Part shown: piece by piece, positions 30,001 through 45,000 of the stretch | Layout: the number at the start of each line of letters is the position of its first letter | Numbering within the stretch: position 1 is the first letter of the stretch | Assembly (NCBI GenBank): GCA_013397845.1 | Contig: VZTG01001880.1 | Coordinates: forward strand, 187,325 to 251,324 | DNA length: 64,000 nt | Reading direction: 5' to 3' | Source of the DNA: Melanocharis versteri | Taxonomy: Eukaryota > Chordata > Aves > Passeriformes > Melanocharitidae | Translations under genes and position numbers: made by a program | Notes under the pieces: generated by a model | The model's input: the letters and a program-made list of their open reading frames with translations, nothing else | Told to the model about the DNA's origin: nothing | Databases searched by the model: none

Positions 30001-33000
30001 GTTAAAGAGTTTTTTATGCAGATGGAGCCTAGCTCTGCACTTCCGTTCTTAAACACATCTACTTCACTACTCTGACTCCAGAAGTGTTTCAAAAGTCTCA
30101 GGACCTCCAGCAATCACCTGAGAGTTTAAATATGTCTAACATACTCTTTAGTTACCAGCAGTTTTGGGGATAATGGAAATAAGGTGACAAAGAATTTGAG
30201 AAAAAATACACTTAAGCACTTTGAGGAAGAAAAACACAAGCACAAACATCACATCCACTTAAAACAAAAAGGAAAAAAGAAAACTGACTCAAGACAGGAG
30301 AAAGAAAGAATCATTCCACTATAAAACTGGAGGCAGAGTCTGAAATGGGCAGCTTAAAAAGCCCTTAGCAGAGATGGTCTTTTATATTCCAGTAGGAACT
30401 GATTTTCATGACAAGCTGAAAGGTTCACACGCATTTTTCTAACTTTCTTATTAGAGGATACAAGAGAAAAAAGCAGCACTGTTCAGTCAGTGTACTATAC
30501 CATGAGGAAAAAAAATGGTGAAAGATAGACCTATTTCAGTTGCAAGGTGAGTAAACAACAAAAGAGCAAAGTAATCTATTGTAATTGTCAAAGCAAGAAG
30601 CAGGCAAGAGGATGGTCCTTTTGGATACTGATGTTTCATAGGACATAAATTCCACTGACAGATCTGAAAGCATTAGCTATCTCTCCATAACATCCTACTA
30701 AATGATGTTATTTCAGAATTTTCTCACAATAAATACCTGACTAAGATATAAGAGTATTACTATTACAAAGCTAGACTCTTAGGAATAAGCTGGAAAACCT
30801 GCCTTTAAAACTGCTCCCTTTTAATCCTCTCTGATGCAACCCAAAAACCATTAGCACTAGCAATCATCTAACGACCTCTACAGTCCTAATCCTGTGGTAG
30901 CACATTACAGCTTATCCTGTAAATTTCCATTATTCATACTTCCATACAGTTTCTGTGTAACCACACTGAGGTGATCCAGTGAGGGATGAGGTTTAAAAGC
31001 TTAGCTTTTCACAGTGGCTAGGTGCTGTGTTCATGATGAAAAATAAGGCAGATATGCACGTTCCATCTGGACTTCCCCTTTATACTTATTTTTCTTTTTT
31101 TTTCATAAAACATTAACCTTCCCAATTTGTTTTTGAAAACATTGGTGCACAATTATATGTCTCAAGTTACCCACTCATACACAAAGTTGGTTACATATGC
31201 AAATTGCACTTTGTCTTTCCTTAAATAAACTAAGCAAATTCAAAAGAGATTTAAAATTGTATTTATAGATTATTTTTTAACATTATCTCCAAAAAAACTA
31301 GGCTTGTTTTCCCAAGTGACAAGGTTTGTTATTTTGCTCTGAGAAAAAGAAATAAGAAGGTTCTCAAGTACCTGTTCTATCAAGTTAACAGTAAACTAAG
31401 GTGTATGTATGATTCCTTATAGTTACTGGGGGCTTCAGCTTCTCAGGCTGTGAGGATAAAGTGCTCCTACTCATGAGTGGCACACAATTTCCTGCTGCTA
31501 AAGCACAATAGTCACCATTCCAAATACTCATTTCCTTACAGTAATTTACAAATAGGATGACAAGAAGTTCTCTCTCAATTATGCAATTACAGCACAATCT
31601 TTGAAGAACAACAGTTATAGACAGGATACTTGCTTTTACTCAAAATAAGTTTCTTCTCCTTCTCAAGTAATTATTTTAGTGCTTTGTTACATTTCATTGC
31701 TGAAGGAAAAAAAATCAGCACTTTCATCTACTGGCCCATCTAGCCCTCTCTTCTTTTTACAACAGCCACAAACAGAGGCATAAAGGAAAATAAAGACAGA
31801 CCAAAACACCGACCCCTCACACTCCTCTTGAGAGAGTGAAGACAACATTTTCTTCAGATTTTCCAGTATTTTCAGCTAAAGAAGCGTTCTGAACTGCACA
31901 GTGTCTATCCACATTCAGCAATTCCAGATACATTACTCTTTCAACAGCACGTTTAGTCTCCTTTCAACTATACCAGCAACCTCTAGCAGTCAAGTCGCCC
32001 TCTTGTCACACTTCACATATCTATAGCCCATAGTAGATAGAATCCCCTCCCAGTCTTAGACTTGGCTCCTACTGATTCCCCTTCTGTTCCCTAACTGCAA
32101 TTTAGCTTGCAACAGATTTGTTTTCATAATATAACTCTGAAAAGATGATGTCCTGTATACGTATCACATACACAGGAATTACTTGACAGAGGAAACTCCT
32201 GCTCATCACCTGAGACTCCAATAACTGATTACATGTCAGTCATTAGCCAGTTATTAAAAGCTTCCATTTAGGCAACTAAGACAAAACTAACATATGTTGC
32301 TTAGAAGTCAGTTTGGAACATGCCCACAGTGCATCACTCTGGCACAGCTGACAAGCAGACACATGTCCTTCTGAATTAATGTGACCCTTTGCAACTGCCT
32401 CTCTAAATAGCTATAAAGTTACATTTTAATTACACTGCATCTTTGGAATTCTGCACTTTGGGAGTTTATAAGGAAAGATCCACTTTCTTCACACTCCCTG
32501 GCACATGCTACATGTGACAACACTTACTAAGGAGTATCCGAACAGGTAGTTTAATTTTTAATCTTCATCTTGAACATTTTAAGTAATTTTGTGGTGATTG
32601 CTTTCTTTACCTGGACTTCAGGAGAGGTTCCATCTTGTGCCAAAGCCAAGAGAATACTGACACTAGTTTTCAAATGCTGTCCAGAACCTATTCCACCAAC
32701 ATACCGATGGAGACAACCCAGAGCCAAGGAATGGCCTGTTCTGGATACAACGTCTCGAGCAGATTTTAACCTAGCAATGTTTAAATATAAAGAAATCATG
32801 TCATTCATGAAGTTTGTTACACAGAATCTTTGAAGTACCATAACAGTGCAAAAGACTAACAAAATATTGCAGGCCATCTTACACGATCTTTAGAAACCTT
32901 AACAACAGCAAAAACAACGTACTTACTCTACATTGCTATTAACCCAGGTTACATATAAAACAAGAGGAAGAAAAGGTATTTTAATAATTATTTTCTTTTT

Positions 33001-36000
33001 TTCTGGTCAGAACTTGACCTTTCAGATAAAGAAAGGTTTTGAAGTACATAGAAAAAGAATCCATTTTACCAGTGTTTCACAGCAGACTAATTCAATAATC
33101 ATTCCTAAACCATTGCAGTCAAAAGGAATCAAGAATAGAAAAATGACAACACATACTGAGAAATTACAAAGAATCTGCAGCTACATCTTCCATTTCAAAT
33201 CCAGTTTTTAATATAGCTGTTTTCTTCTACAGCTGATTTTTATGGCTTTTCCAACAGAGCCTTTTTATTTTTTAAAATAGAAAGCCCTTTATAATGAAAC
33301 TAAAACAGAATGGGCAGCATTTTGAATGATCTAGTTGTATGAAGTTGTATGCATTGACTTATTGAGTATTTCCTACAATACTGCTTCTGTATGCATGTCA
33401 CATACATCACTTGGTAATTAGAAGCCTTTTCAGTATGTGAGGAAGAGAGATAAAAGAAGGGATTTCCTAATTAGGACAAAGGAAGATTTTTTTTTCCCCT
33501 GGTCGACGGTGTATCAGAGACACGCATGCTCTTGGCCATCAGTGAACAACAAAGTAAATGCACATCTCAAATACAAAAAAATTACTTGACCGTCAACTGA
33601 ATGACAACCATTAACAACTTACAAGTTAACCTAGATAAGAAACCTAGGAAAGTCCCAGTAATAGAAATTCAAGGAAAGACAGCAAGGAAAATGTACTTTA
33701 TTACAAGATGAAAGGGTGAGAAAAATTGAATTACTCAGAGGTAAGAGAGCTGGACTGAGGCTATGCGTATGCACCTGGCCCAGCCAAAAACATGGGCTGC
33801 AGCCCTGAGGCAGCTGCATTCTGATTCACAAACATGCTGATGCTTTAAATTTAAGCAAGAAATTGGGAAACATACTGTCTTTTTGCTTCCACCAGACATC
33901 CTTCTGAAGACCCAAGATAAACAACAAACACGAAAAAAATACGGGCCAGTAAATAAGTTAAATCAATGTGTAAAGAGGATGTTTTAGTGAAACAGAACCA
34001 CTATCACACAATTCATATTACAGACATACTTAATATAAGCTATGCTTATCTATCTGAAACAGTTTAGTCACCTTCAAGTAACTCATCAAAAGCTGTTCAC
34101 TGGCATCATTTCCCATTCCGAGCGTTTAACAACTCAGCTTTTATTCCTCACATGAAATAAATCCAAAGGAAAAGAATCTGTTTGAAGGTTTGTTAGATCT
34201 ACATAATCATAGGGCTCAAGCATGAAAATAAAGAATAATGAATACGGTATTTAGAAGAGGAATCTTCCAAACTACATTAAATTATAATTTTATTTCATTT
34301 TCTGAATTAAGATCAACTTACTTATCAAAACTGTACTGAGCCATTCTAGCAATGAAAGAGGCTTCTCCAACTACTTGAGCCATTCTGCCAAGAGCTTCAC
34401 CTGCTGCGCATCTCAAAATAGGGTTAGGATTATCAAGGGCACCCATTACCAGCGTCAAAGCAGATTTGCGGACTTCTTCTGGTCCTAATGTGCTTTTATT
34501 CTCAGCTAAACCCTGCAGAAAAAAAAAAAGAAGAACAATCCCAGCATCTCAATGTAGGGGAGAAAAAGAAAGTATATTTGAGACCATCAAGTGAAAACTA
34601 TGCACTTTTGCTTTTGTTTAAATTTGTGGTAGTTTATCCTAAAACACACTGGTTGAAAACATTTAAAACTCAAAATCAACAACATCCTGGGTCTCATGAC
34701 ATTAGCCAATACTCCACCTATTTCACACACAGGAAGACCTGTTGCAGTCTTTTTTATCAAATGTATTACAGTGCTACATGCACCCTACTCCTACCAAATC
34801 TGATCTAGCTTTACACAGGACACCTCAGAAAAAAAGAGAAGCTTTAAAAATCTGACAGTGACATCTCTTTCTGTCAGACAGGAAAACCACAGACCAGTTA
34901 CATATCTACAAGAATCATTTAAATTGAAGACATTATAGATAGAAAATATTTTCTTCTTTATAATTACATCCTTACAAACATTTATATAGTCACTTATATG
35001 AACACTCTACAAAACAGTAAACACATAAACACTGCATGTACTACAGAGCAAGAAGTTAAAGGCTCTACCAGAGATTGTAATTTTCTGAAGTCCTCATTTC
35101 AGCTCAATTTTGACAATTTTTTAGCCACTTGGCATGGCATGGGAGCTTCCAGAAATCTGCCTCAGAATCTACATTTCAGCTTGCAGCAATGTAGATCACG
35201 TTTCTAAGAACAATGCAAAGAACTGAGGTGCTGTTTTGCCAAAGTATTTTGCCAATTAACCAAAGACATGGAGCTCCAGTAACAGCTTAAAGTAGGCAGC
35301 CATTATTTGTGACTTGCTGTCTTACTTTCTGACTTGACAGCATGAGGTTGCACTTCCAAGCGTAGATAGAGAGCACAGAGCAGTAGCTGCAGTCAGTGGG
35401 ACTGGGCATATGCACCTAGAATTCTGTGCAATAAGGCAAACAAAATGTAAACCCAAAGCTACTTGTACTCAATTACCCAAGACACATCTGCACAATACTC
35501 TGTGACTTGAGGGGTTTTCTGAGTATACATAACAAGTACTTAAATCCATGAGTCAGTGCAAATAAAACCACAGGACTGAAGATGAAAAGACAGTCTGAAT
35601 ACTACAGAATGCTGGCTACTGTAGAATGCTGACTACATGAGCCTCATCTGTTCTCTGTACTGATACATGCAGACAAGAGCTCAAGCTAGTATCTGGAAAA
35701 AGATTCAGTTTTGGAATTTTCAAATTTTTGAATTCTTAAGTAACTTCAGTAACATTCTTCTAATAGCCTTTTGTGCTGAACACAAACTGATGAGCTTTGG
35801 CTTCCATCACAAATTTCCAAGTCTTACCTTCAAGGCACTAAGAACAGCAGTAAAGATATTAAGCTGCACAGCTTGCTGACGAACACCTTTAGCTTGCTTG
35901 ACACATTCAGCAAAGTGATCCAACATCTGTAATCTAAAACAAAGGAAAGAACATAACTGAAGTGATAGCCTTTCAAAATGCAAACTAAAGCACAGCAGGT

Positions 36001-39000
36001 AAAAGTACACACAACAAAACGGCGTTTTAAGTTCAGTAACAGAACTTACGCTTCAGGGGCTGCAGAAGGTTTTTGCTATAGGAAGTAAGGGCAGAGTTAC
36101 TCTGAACATCCCTTTGATGGTTCTTTTAGTTCATCCCCAAATGTTTACTATTTCTTTGAAGAAAACACCACCAAGAGGAAGTGAATCTTCAGGTGCATTT
36201 GGCTGCATAACTAGAAAGCTATGAGGACCAGAGCAGAAAAATGCTGTCTTTCCACTACCATTTAAAATAGTGTTACCCTTCATATTTGTTTTATTGTTTT
36301 GATTGTTTTTCCCACTTAACCTCCATTCCTGCCTCCACTCCTCCTCAGAAAACATTACTGGGAGGAGGAATATTCCCCAGAAGATACCAAAAACAGAAGT
36401 GTAATGAATAATCTGCATTCTTAATTACTCAGCAGTTCCCAAGCAACATCTTTTCACAGTTAACAACAGATACAGACTAAGCTGAATTACTGCAAGCTGG
36501 CCTCAAGTCTATCCCGCGCTTACTACAAAATGAGGTTGACTGCTACAAAAAAACTGCTCCCATCAGGTTTGTACTGAAAGATGGTTTTACTTTGAAATGC
36601 TTTTTAGAACTGCTTTCACTCTGTGCTCAACAACAAATTGCCTAAACTGAACGACAAAATTAGTCCTGACAGCTCATAACTCTGTAGAGGTAATGTGAAA
36701 CACAAAGGAAAATAAGTTGAATTCCATTTCCTCTTTTTCATTGTGCATACAATTCCTTGCTGACTATAAATCAAATGGTCTTACTTGTGGAAGCCAAATG
36801 AAATTCCATGGAGGCCCCTGCTGTTTTCAAGGCTGATTTGAAGTTAATTGCAATGGATACTTATGCAGAAAATTTTGGTTGCAGAGCTATTACTACTGTT
36901 AAATGCAGTATGAAAAGAGAATAATCTAATCTCCATCTCTGAACACGAATCTTCAAAAGTGATAAAACTGAGGAAATCACGTTATTTCTGAAGTGAGTAC
37001 ACGTATTCTGAAATCCTGAGACACAATGGACACCAAATACTCAACTCTGAATTTAAAGACAGTTGATACCACAGTAGATTCTTATTTCAGGAAAACAGCC
37101 AACCAAACAAGCAAGCAAAGAAACCCCCAATGTAACAGTATCCAGAGAAACAAGGCATTAGGTTCTGAAATTGAACAGTGATGTAAACTGACCTATGTTT
37201 GTAAGAGACATGAGGAAAAACCACACCAAAGAGAGCCACGGATGCATCAATGACAGACACTCCTAAAGGAAGGGGACCAGGTACAGCTTCACCAGCAGGG
37301 ATGCGCAAGTAAATAGAAGAGGGATCATGTTCCAGAGCACCACTTCCAGACGCACTGTTTGGCTGAAGCTGCAAAATGCCACACAACATGAATACCTCTG
37401 AATATACCTTTGCACATAACATTTGGAACTAGAGATAACCAAAACACATATGCAGTAGTTAAAACAACAGAATAGCTTACAAACACCTGAATACAACTGC
37501 AGTATCCCCATGCATACACATAAGCATTTACAGGGTCAGCTGAATTCTGAAGGGTTAAAACCATTAACAGCTGGATAAATACACAAACTATCACTCCTGG
37601 TATTAAGACTAGTCCCAAAAGAGAAAAGCAGATCGATTCTGGTACTAACAGTAGCTTCTGAATCACTGAATATGAAGTGCCATTTCAGAAAAAAGGTTAT
37701 TCATTCACTCTCTGAGCACAGAGTTACAATACAGTTTTGGCTATAAGAATGCCCCACACAGAAAGACTTAGAGACAGTACTAAAATTACTAACTCTCCTA
37801 TCATCAAGAAAATACTTCCTAACCGTCATTCTTTCATGAAACACTATTAAACAATCACGTATTTTCTCTGAAGAAAATTCTATATTCCTATGAATTATTT
37901 AATCATGAAACAAAACTAGAATCTAGTAGGTCTGTATTCTTCTTAGAAGGTCAGAAAACACAGCAATCGCTTGTTGAGACCTCCATATCATTAAAAAATA
38001 AAACATGACTAAGCACAAAAGAATCATAGAATGACAGAAAATTAGGGGTTGGAATGGATCCTAAAGATCATCTAGTCCCAACGCTTCCCTGCCATGGGCA
38101 GGGACATCTTCCACTAGAACAGGCTGCTCAAGGCCTTATCCAACCTGGCTTTGAATACTGCCAGGGTTGGGGCATCCAAAACCTCCCACGGCAATCGTTC
38201 CAGCGCCTAACCACCCTCACAGTGAAAAATTTCTTCCTAATATCTGACCTAAATACCCCCTCTTTCAATTTGTACCTTTTACTCCTTGTCCTACCACTAC
38301 AGTTACACAAAGAGTCCCTCTCCAGCTTCCCTGTAAGCTCCCTTCAGACACTGGAAGGTTGCTGTGAGGTCTCCGTGCAACCTTCTCTTCTCCAGGATGA
38401 ACAGCCCCAACTCTCTCAGCCTGTCTTTGTAAGGGAGGTGCTCCAGTCCTCTTATCAACTTTGTAACTCTCATCTGGACTTGCTTCAACACTTCCATGTC
38501 CTTCTTATGTTGGGGATGAAAGAGCAGAGGGGGGCACCTCCTTTAACCAGCTGGCCACGCTGCTTTTGATGCAGCCCAGGATTCCACTGGCTTTCTGGGC
38601 TGTGAGCACGCACTGCCAGAGTCCTGTGATAGACTACAGACCTCCACTTACCAAGAGTGCCACTGTTTTACAGGCAGCAAGCAGAAAAAAAAAGGGGCAG
38701 GAGGGAGTGAAAAAGCTCTGTGGATTGAAGACTGCACTGGAACTCTACTGTGTCCTCCACAAAAAACAAAGGAAGTTTATAAAACCTGTTTTTGCTTTGA
38801 CATGCTGATCTTGGCTCAGAAACAGCTTCGCACACCCTTGGTATCAGTCCTGGCTTTTGGATCTGCTCCATCAAACCTACTGAGAAACCTTCCCATTATC
38901 AGATGGCTGTTGCAGAAGAGGTGTTTTTAGCCAACAACATTTTGTCAACACTTTCAAATGTAATGTAAGATTTCATACTACACCTATAAAACCAGTTAAA

Positions 39001-42000
39001 TCTTGTTTTGCTATCACACCATCTGATATTGATATTTTGACAGCAGTTTCATTATAAAACATGTTAAGTGGAACCTACATTTCTCCTAGTACAAAAAAAT
39101 CTGTATGAGAACAACTCCTAGGCTAGGAAGACTGGCGGACACGAAGAGATTTTTTTTTTTTAAAGAAATGAGGCTGGCTCACTAAGCACAACCCTATGAG
39201 TAGCATTATGCAATTTATATCTCAGCTGTAGGTGGTTTTTAATCAAAAGACTACCCTGTAGATGGAAGGAATTGCATCTAACAAAGCTCTGAAATAAGAC
39301 TAAAAACAAGGTATGAAGCTCCAGTTTCAGAAGGCTTCCCCACACACACATCACACAGACAGGGCAGATAATTCATTCGCCTAGTTTTTTTGTTACCTGA
39401 TCTTCAATTGACTTATGATCTGTTTCCTGCAGCCAGGAGCCGAGCAGAACACTATCATCATAATGACAAAGAGACCTTAGGAGTGATGTAGTTGTATTAG
39501 CAGAGTTGTCTGTCAAAGTAAATTCTGCTACCAGCTCTCGAAGCAGTGCATTAAATGATCCTAAAAAGAAAGACATTAAAAAGAATCATCACTGCTTCTT
39601 AGCCAAAACATTTCAGCTAGTGATCAGAAGTTACAAATGTACCATTACTTCAATTTTAAAGGTAGGGAACAGAGAAGTAAACCTGACAATACTACAGTTG
39701 AGAACAAGGCTTCAAACGGAACTGTAAGCTCTCAATTCCCAAATCATGGGTACCCAAATATCCAAAGAATTGGTAAGGTTGGAAACCACTGGAGGTCATC
39801 TAGTCCCACCTCCTGCTCAATCAGGGTCCACTAGAGCACATTACTCAGAATTGTGTCCTGTTCTAAACAACAGACTGGGCCATTCCTTACAGGATGATAA
39901 TCCAGATTTAGAAAAAAACCCGCTCATCCACCTGATCATGTAAACATAATGAATTGACAAAAAAACTCAATGAAACCCAAAATGTTAATCTGTCAGACCA
40001 TGTGACACTGCCTGGCAATTTACTAATAGCAGATCTGTGTAATAGATCAAATCAGGTTTAAAAAAGAAAACAACCAAACCAACCAAACAAAAAAACCCCA
40101 ATGTAACCAAAACTAAACCTTCATTGTCACATCTGTCTTTTCAGTATTCTAAGAAATGAAGTTCTCTATCTTTTAAGTAACAATGACTTAAAACATCATT
40201 ATTTGATGTCAGACCATGATCTGCATATCTCTCAATCCTATAAACAGGACCGTAACTTCTATACTCTGTTACTCTACGAATGCTTTGCAATATTCATATA
40301 TAACTCCATAGTTATACTGTCAAGATGACATACAGAAGACAAGGAATATAGTACAGAATTCTTGGACATTCCTAGAATTGTATTTTGACTCTTACAGCTG
40401 CTTCAAAGACAAGCATCACAAGTACTAAGTAGAATTTTTAGTTTAACAAAAACTGTTAAAAATTTATGTACCTTCATATGTCTTCGGAGGCAATAAAGCC
40501 AATATATCATAAAGTCTTAAACGAACCATAGCTGCACTAGCTTTGAGATGAGCTCCATGGGCTTTAATTACTGATGGAATGCTATAGAATTAAAAACAAA
40601 ATAGAGAAACGAGAAATGTTGCAGTTACAGAAAAGAGAATTTTAAGATTTCTTTTCACAGGATACAATTCCAGGCAAAGCAAGACAACAGTGTTCAGAGA
40701 ACTACTCTGAACAACATTACGCAATAAATGATACATTTCCAGAATTAATTGTACAGAGAAAACTTCTTTAAAAAACCCACCAAACCCATAACATACGCTG
40801 CCACAAATCAGTGACAGGCACCTCCTCAGAAGTCCTATTTTAACTACAGGTGGGCAGGGGGAAGGGGCAGACACCAAACCACAAAACCCAACTCCAAATC
40901 AGTTCTAGTATTTCAAGTCTAGGAAAAGACAAAGGTGAATAAAGAGCAAAAACTGCCTACTTACTGCGACATCATTGTCATGGCACATTCTATGGGTGTC
41001 ATCAGTTTCCTGATCACATCCTCAGTAAGGAGCTCAGGGCAGTGAGCAACAAAGCTTCTCATAGCTAAAAACAGAACAGTTTAAATTAAACTTTCACTGA
41101 AACAAACAAATATAAAACACAAACAAGATACAAATTCTAAGAGAATATCAAAAAAGCAGCAATTAAAAATGTTTATTCAAAGACTGTATGGTACGTTCAA
41201 AAACCTGTACGTCAAAACCAGGACATACTGATTAAAATCTGACACACTTTACTCATTTTCAAAGAAAGATGGGAAGTTACAGGAGTTCTCTCTACAATAC
41301 TTAGGATCATGTTTTGGTTTATTGTGCAGGTATAATCTCAAAGTCTGAGTTTCTTACCACACAGAGCTCCAGCACGGCCTTCCAGTGTTACTTGCCAGGT
41401 GAAAGAATCTCCTCGTGCCTTCTCTGCTTCCAGCTCCTTCAGAGAACGTGGAAACACGTTTCGCCATAGCAGCAACATCTTAGGCAGATGATACCGAACA
41501 ACAGAAGGACCTATGCAAACAAATAAAGTTATAGAATGATAAAAATGTGTATTTAAGTGTGAAAAATCTGCTGTGAAGGCTTTTGCTCTTCAAACTATTT
41601 TTGTCTTATTTCACTTCTCTTCCTTTTTGCCCTACTTGGAACAATGAAAACCAAATTAAATTCTTTCTTATTCCTAGGTTGAAAGCGTGGCAAATAACTA
41701 CTAAGCATCACATCTGCTTGTTGGTATCAGTACTAAAAATAGGAAATAGGCTATCTTACATACTGTCATGTCATATAGTTGACCATATGTCAACTATGGT
41801 TAACTGTCTTTTTACTATCATTTTATTCTGACCTCTAATTTTTTATATAAATTTTGAAGGCAGGTTCTTTAGCCTACTCTAGCCTGTCCATAAAGTAAGT
41901 AGAAAAATAACTGATAGTTACTGATTATGTAAACTAGTTAACAGACAAATTTTTTTTGAAACGTCTGAAAAAGATCCAGTGCAAGTGTATTAAAAATATA

Positions 42001-45000
42001 TTGGAGGACAACCAAAACAGGAATACACTGTTAGAAAAACATGATGATAAACTGGCAAAAAAGAGACAACTTACAGAAATGAGATGAAACACAAAATGGT
42101 ATTTGATGAGAGATCAAAATACTGCAAAATGCATCAGAACTTTATCATATTTTCCAGAATAAAAGGAACTCAGAACAAAATAGAAAAGAACACTATTGCT
42201 GCAAAATTTAAGAGTATACTTAAAACCTCTCAAAATGTAGCTTCTGATACTTCTGTAATGGCAGATACGAACATGAGGCTGGCTTTTTTAAAACACAACT
42301 GAAGGGCTTTTAAACACTTTCAAACACTGACAACACTTCTACTCAGCACTGTTGCCTATCTAGAGACACACATGCAACTTGTTGGAATGCTCACTGGGTT
42401 TCATTTACTGTCCATTTCCTCTGCACCACAGTATTAAGGAAGGAAAAGTATGGGCAATTTTGCCCTTTCAGAGAATGACTAAAGGCTGGGTTTCTAAAAA
42501 CAGAACAGAAATTTTTTTTAGGTATGACGCCTTCTACCATACTTCAGCTTAGATAAGCACTAATATTTCGCTTCTCCCCAGCACAACACTGCTGAAGTAA
42601 GGGCACTAACACTCTGCTTCCCCTGTATCAATACTCTTGTGCTGGATAATGAGCTCATTATGTGTAAAGACCATTTGCCAGAGTGGATAATCAGAAATGT
42701 TCAACAAGCTTTAAAATAAAAGAAAAGGCAAACCATTTTTACAAACCTAAAGTCATAAGTGCTCCAAGTAAAAGCCATCCAGCTTGAGTCCGCTGCAAGG
42801 AGAGCCTGCTGTTCTGCGCAGCAGTTCGTAACAGATCCTCAGCAATACTGACCACCATCTGCATCAATGGCAAAACACAGAGGGTTTTAAAAATATAAAT
42901 GAAGCCACTGCAAGCTACTTCTACTCACTAGCATGCCACCCATTTTGCAAAGCTACTACTTGTAGATAAAAAGGTATCTTTTAGTACACTCACAGATGAA
43001 ACACTCATTAGCTCACCTTTCCTTTGGCATGAGGAATGCCTAGCGGACACTGATGCACACCACCTAGCAAAGCAGCCATTGCAAAACTGTAGCCACTAAC
43101 AGCTTCAGGGGAGGTCTTCAGATTGTTGAGTCTTTCTGCACATCTGTCTAAAAATGGAGTCAACTGAAAGGGCAATGCCACAGCTACACACCGCAAGCAC
43201 CAGGCAGCAGCCAGTCGAGCGGCCATGCTGGGATGAAGAAGAACTGAAGTTACTGTCTCCAACAGACCTACAGAAAGAAAAGTTTGCAGTCTTTAACTTA
43301 GGATGCATTTTTTAATATACACACACTTTTTAATACATATAGATAAGTAAACTGAATTGATACTGGACAGCCAACGCGAAAGTAAAAGTCAGAATTAAAG
43401 TACTTGAATTTGCTGACTTTGCCTCTTCGTTTAAGGAAAGACAATAGGTGTTACTAGCATTTTGCTGCTCCCCATCAGGTTTTATCAGCAAAAGGGGAGC
43501 TCTCCGAGCCACAGCACTGACTCCTACTACTTGAACACTGAAAAGAGGCAGCAGCGCTATATAAGAGAACAGGCACTGGATGAGACAATTCCCATAATGT
43601 TTTATAGATTGCCAATAACAGAGCAACACTGATCTTTGGGTTTGCTTCACACTGTAGCCAAGCACCCGCTGTAAATGCCACTGACTGTTGTACTCTGCTT
43701 TTGACATGGTGCTGTCTCCCCTGCAGCAAGTTTACATCCTTCTACTCTCCAAACTTCTGTGCCTACCTAACCCCACATTCTAACTGCGCCCTTCAGTCCA
43801 ATTTCTCTCCACACCAACACTTTCTTTAGTCCAGATCTTGGCAAACTTCTGCTTCAAAGCCCCCACTGCTGCTTGTTTCCTCTGGAGCTAGTGAACAACT
43901 TCTACCTGCTGAGTTCACAGCAGCTAACAGAAATAATGCTGCAAAACAGTCCCCTCTGTTCTTATGGGATGCAGCTGCCAGAAGGAGTAAATATGAGCAC
44001 AGTCTTCTCCACTCCAAAGCTGGCATAAAATCAGTATGGGAAGAATGTCATATGCAACAAGACAACAATCTATATGATGACATATCTAAAGGAGCTCGCA
44101 TTCCAGTGGAAAAAACACAGGCACCCATAAACTCAAAAAATGTAAAGCTGTAACATTACAGAATAAATGTGGATTCAGATACTGAAACAAACAAGAAGAA
44201 AATCCCACACAAACCCCAATCAACTTCAGCCAAAGAACTACTTCTTTTAAAGGGGGGGTCTACCAACAGCTACATCTCGACAAAATACTTTTGCCTCCCC
44301 ACAGAAATTTGGTATTTAAAGGCAATAGTTTTCCAGGAGCAAGTATTTCAGATCTTACATAGCAAAACAATGTACTTACTATAAAACTGTTATTGTAAAC
44401 AAACCAATACAAAAAATCACCACTTTACTCACTCTAAGAGTTTCAGACAGACTCCAATCAAAATAGCTGTTTAATACTTTGTCAAACCTGAACTAAAGTT
44501 AGGATACTAGACACAATGAACTGGACAAATGTAGCTATCTGGAGCACTACAGGAAGTACCAATTTCATAGATTTATTTCTTACATATTCCTTTACTATTT
44601 AACTAGATTTAACGATATTTCATATTCATTGCTCAAATGCCTCACTTAATCTAATTCCATTTATTTGCATACCAATAGAGGGTTCTTGAATAAGAGGGGA
44701 TGCAGTGGCATTCAGACTCTGAACCAGACTGCCCAGTTCCTGGAGGGCACACACCATTACGTGCTGGCTTGCAGCTACATCAGCAGCTCCTGATTTATTT
44801 TCACTGTTAGCATCATTCACTACTGCTTCTGCAGAAAAGAAAACAAGAGTATCTTGCTTAACTACCATTTGAATCACACCTGAGCATTCACAGGACAGAA
44901 ACCGACATTTTGACATCAATCCTACATTAAAACAAAATCACAAGTCTGGTCATAGTGAGAACTCATAAAGCGAACATATTCTGCAGGGAAGGAGTTTTAT

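Larger units (their letters stand above)
24983..37192 (-). other. HEATR5B introns between exons 23 and 16
   Basis: Introns at 24983-25831, 25977-28282, 28453-29764, 29955-32610, 32771-34321, 34513-35827 and 35934-37192 are AT-rich and look unique. A-rich runs occur near 27721-27732 and 34517-34528. I recognised no repeat family or gene here. Confidence 0.55.

Noticed and set aside
38054..38569. 171-codon plus-strand open frame as a gene.
   Set aside because: It is the antisense reading of the CR1 copy; the minus strand carries the true ORF2 C-terminal wording.
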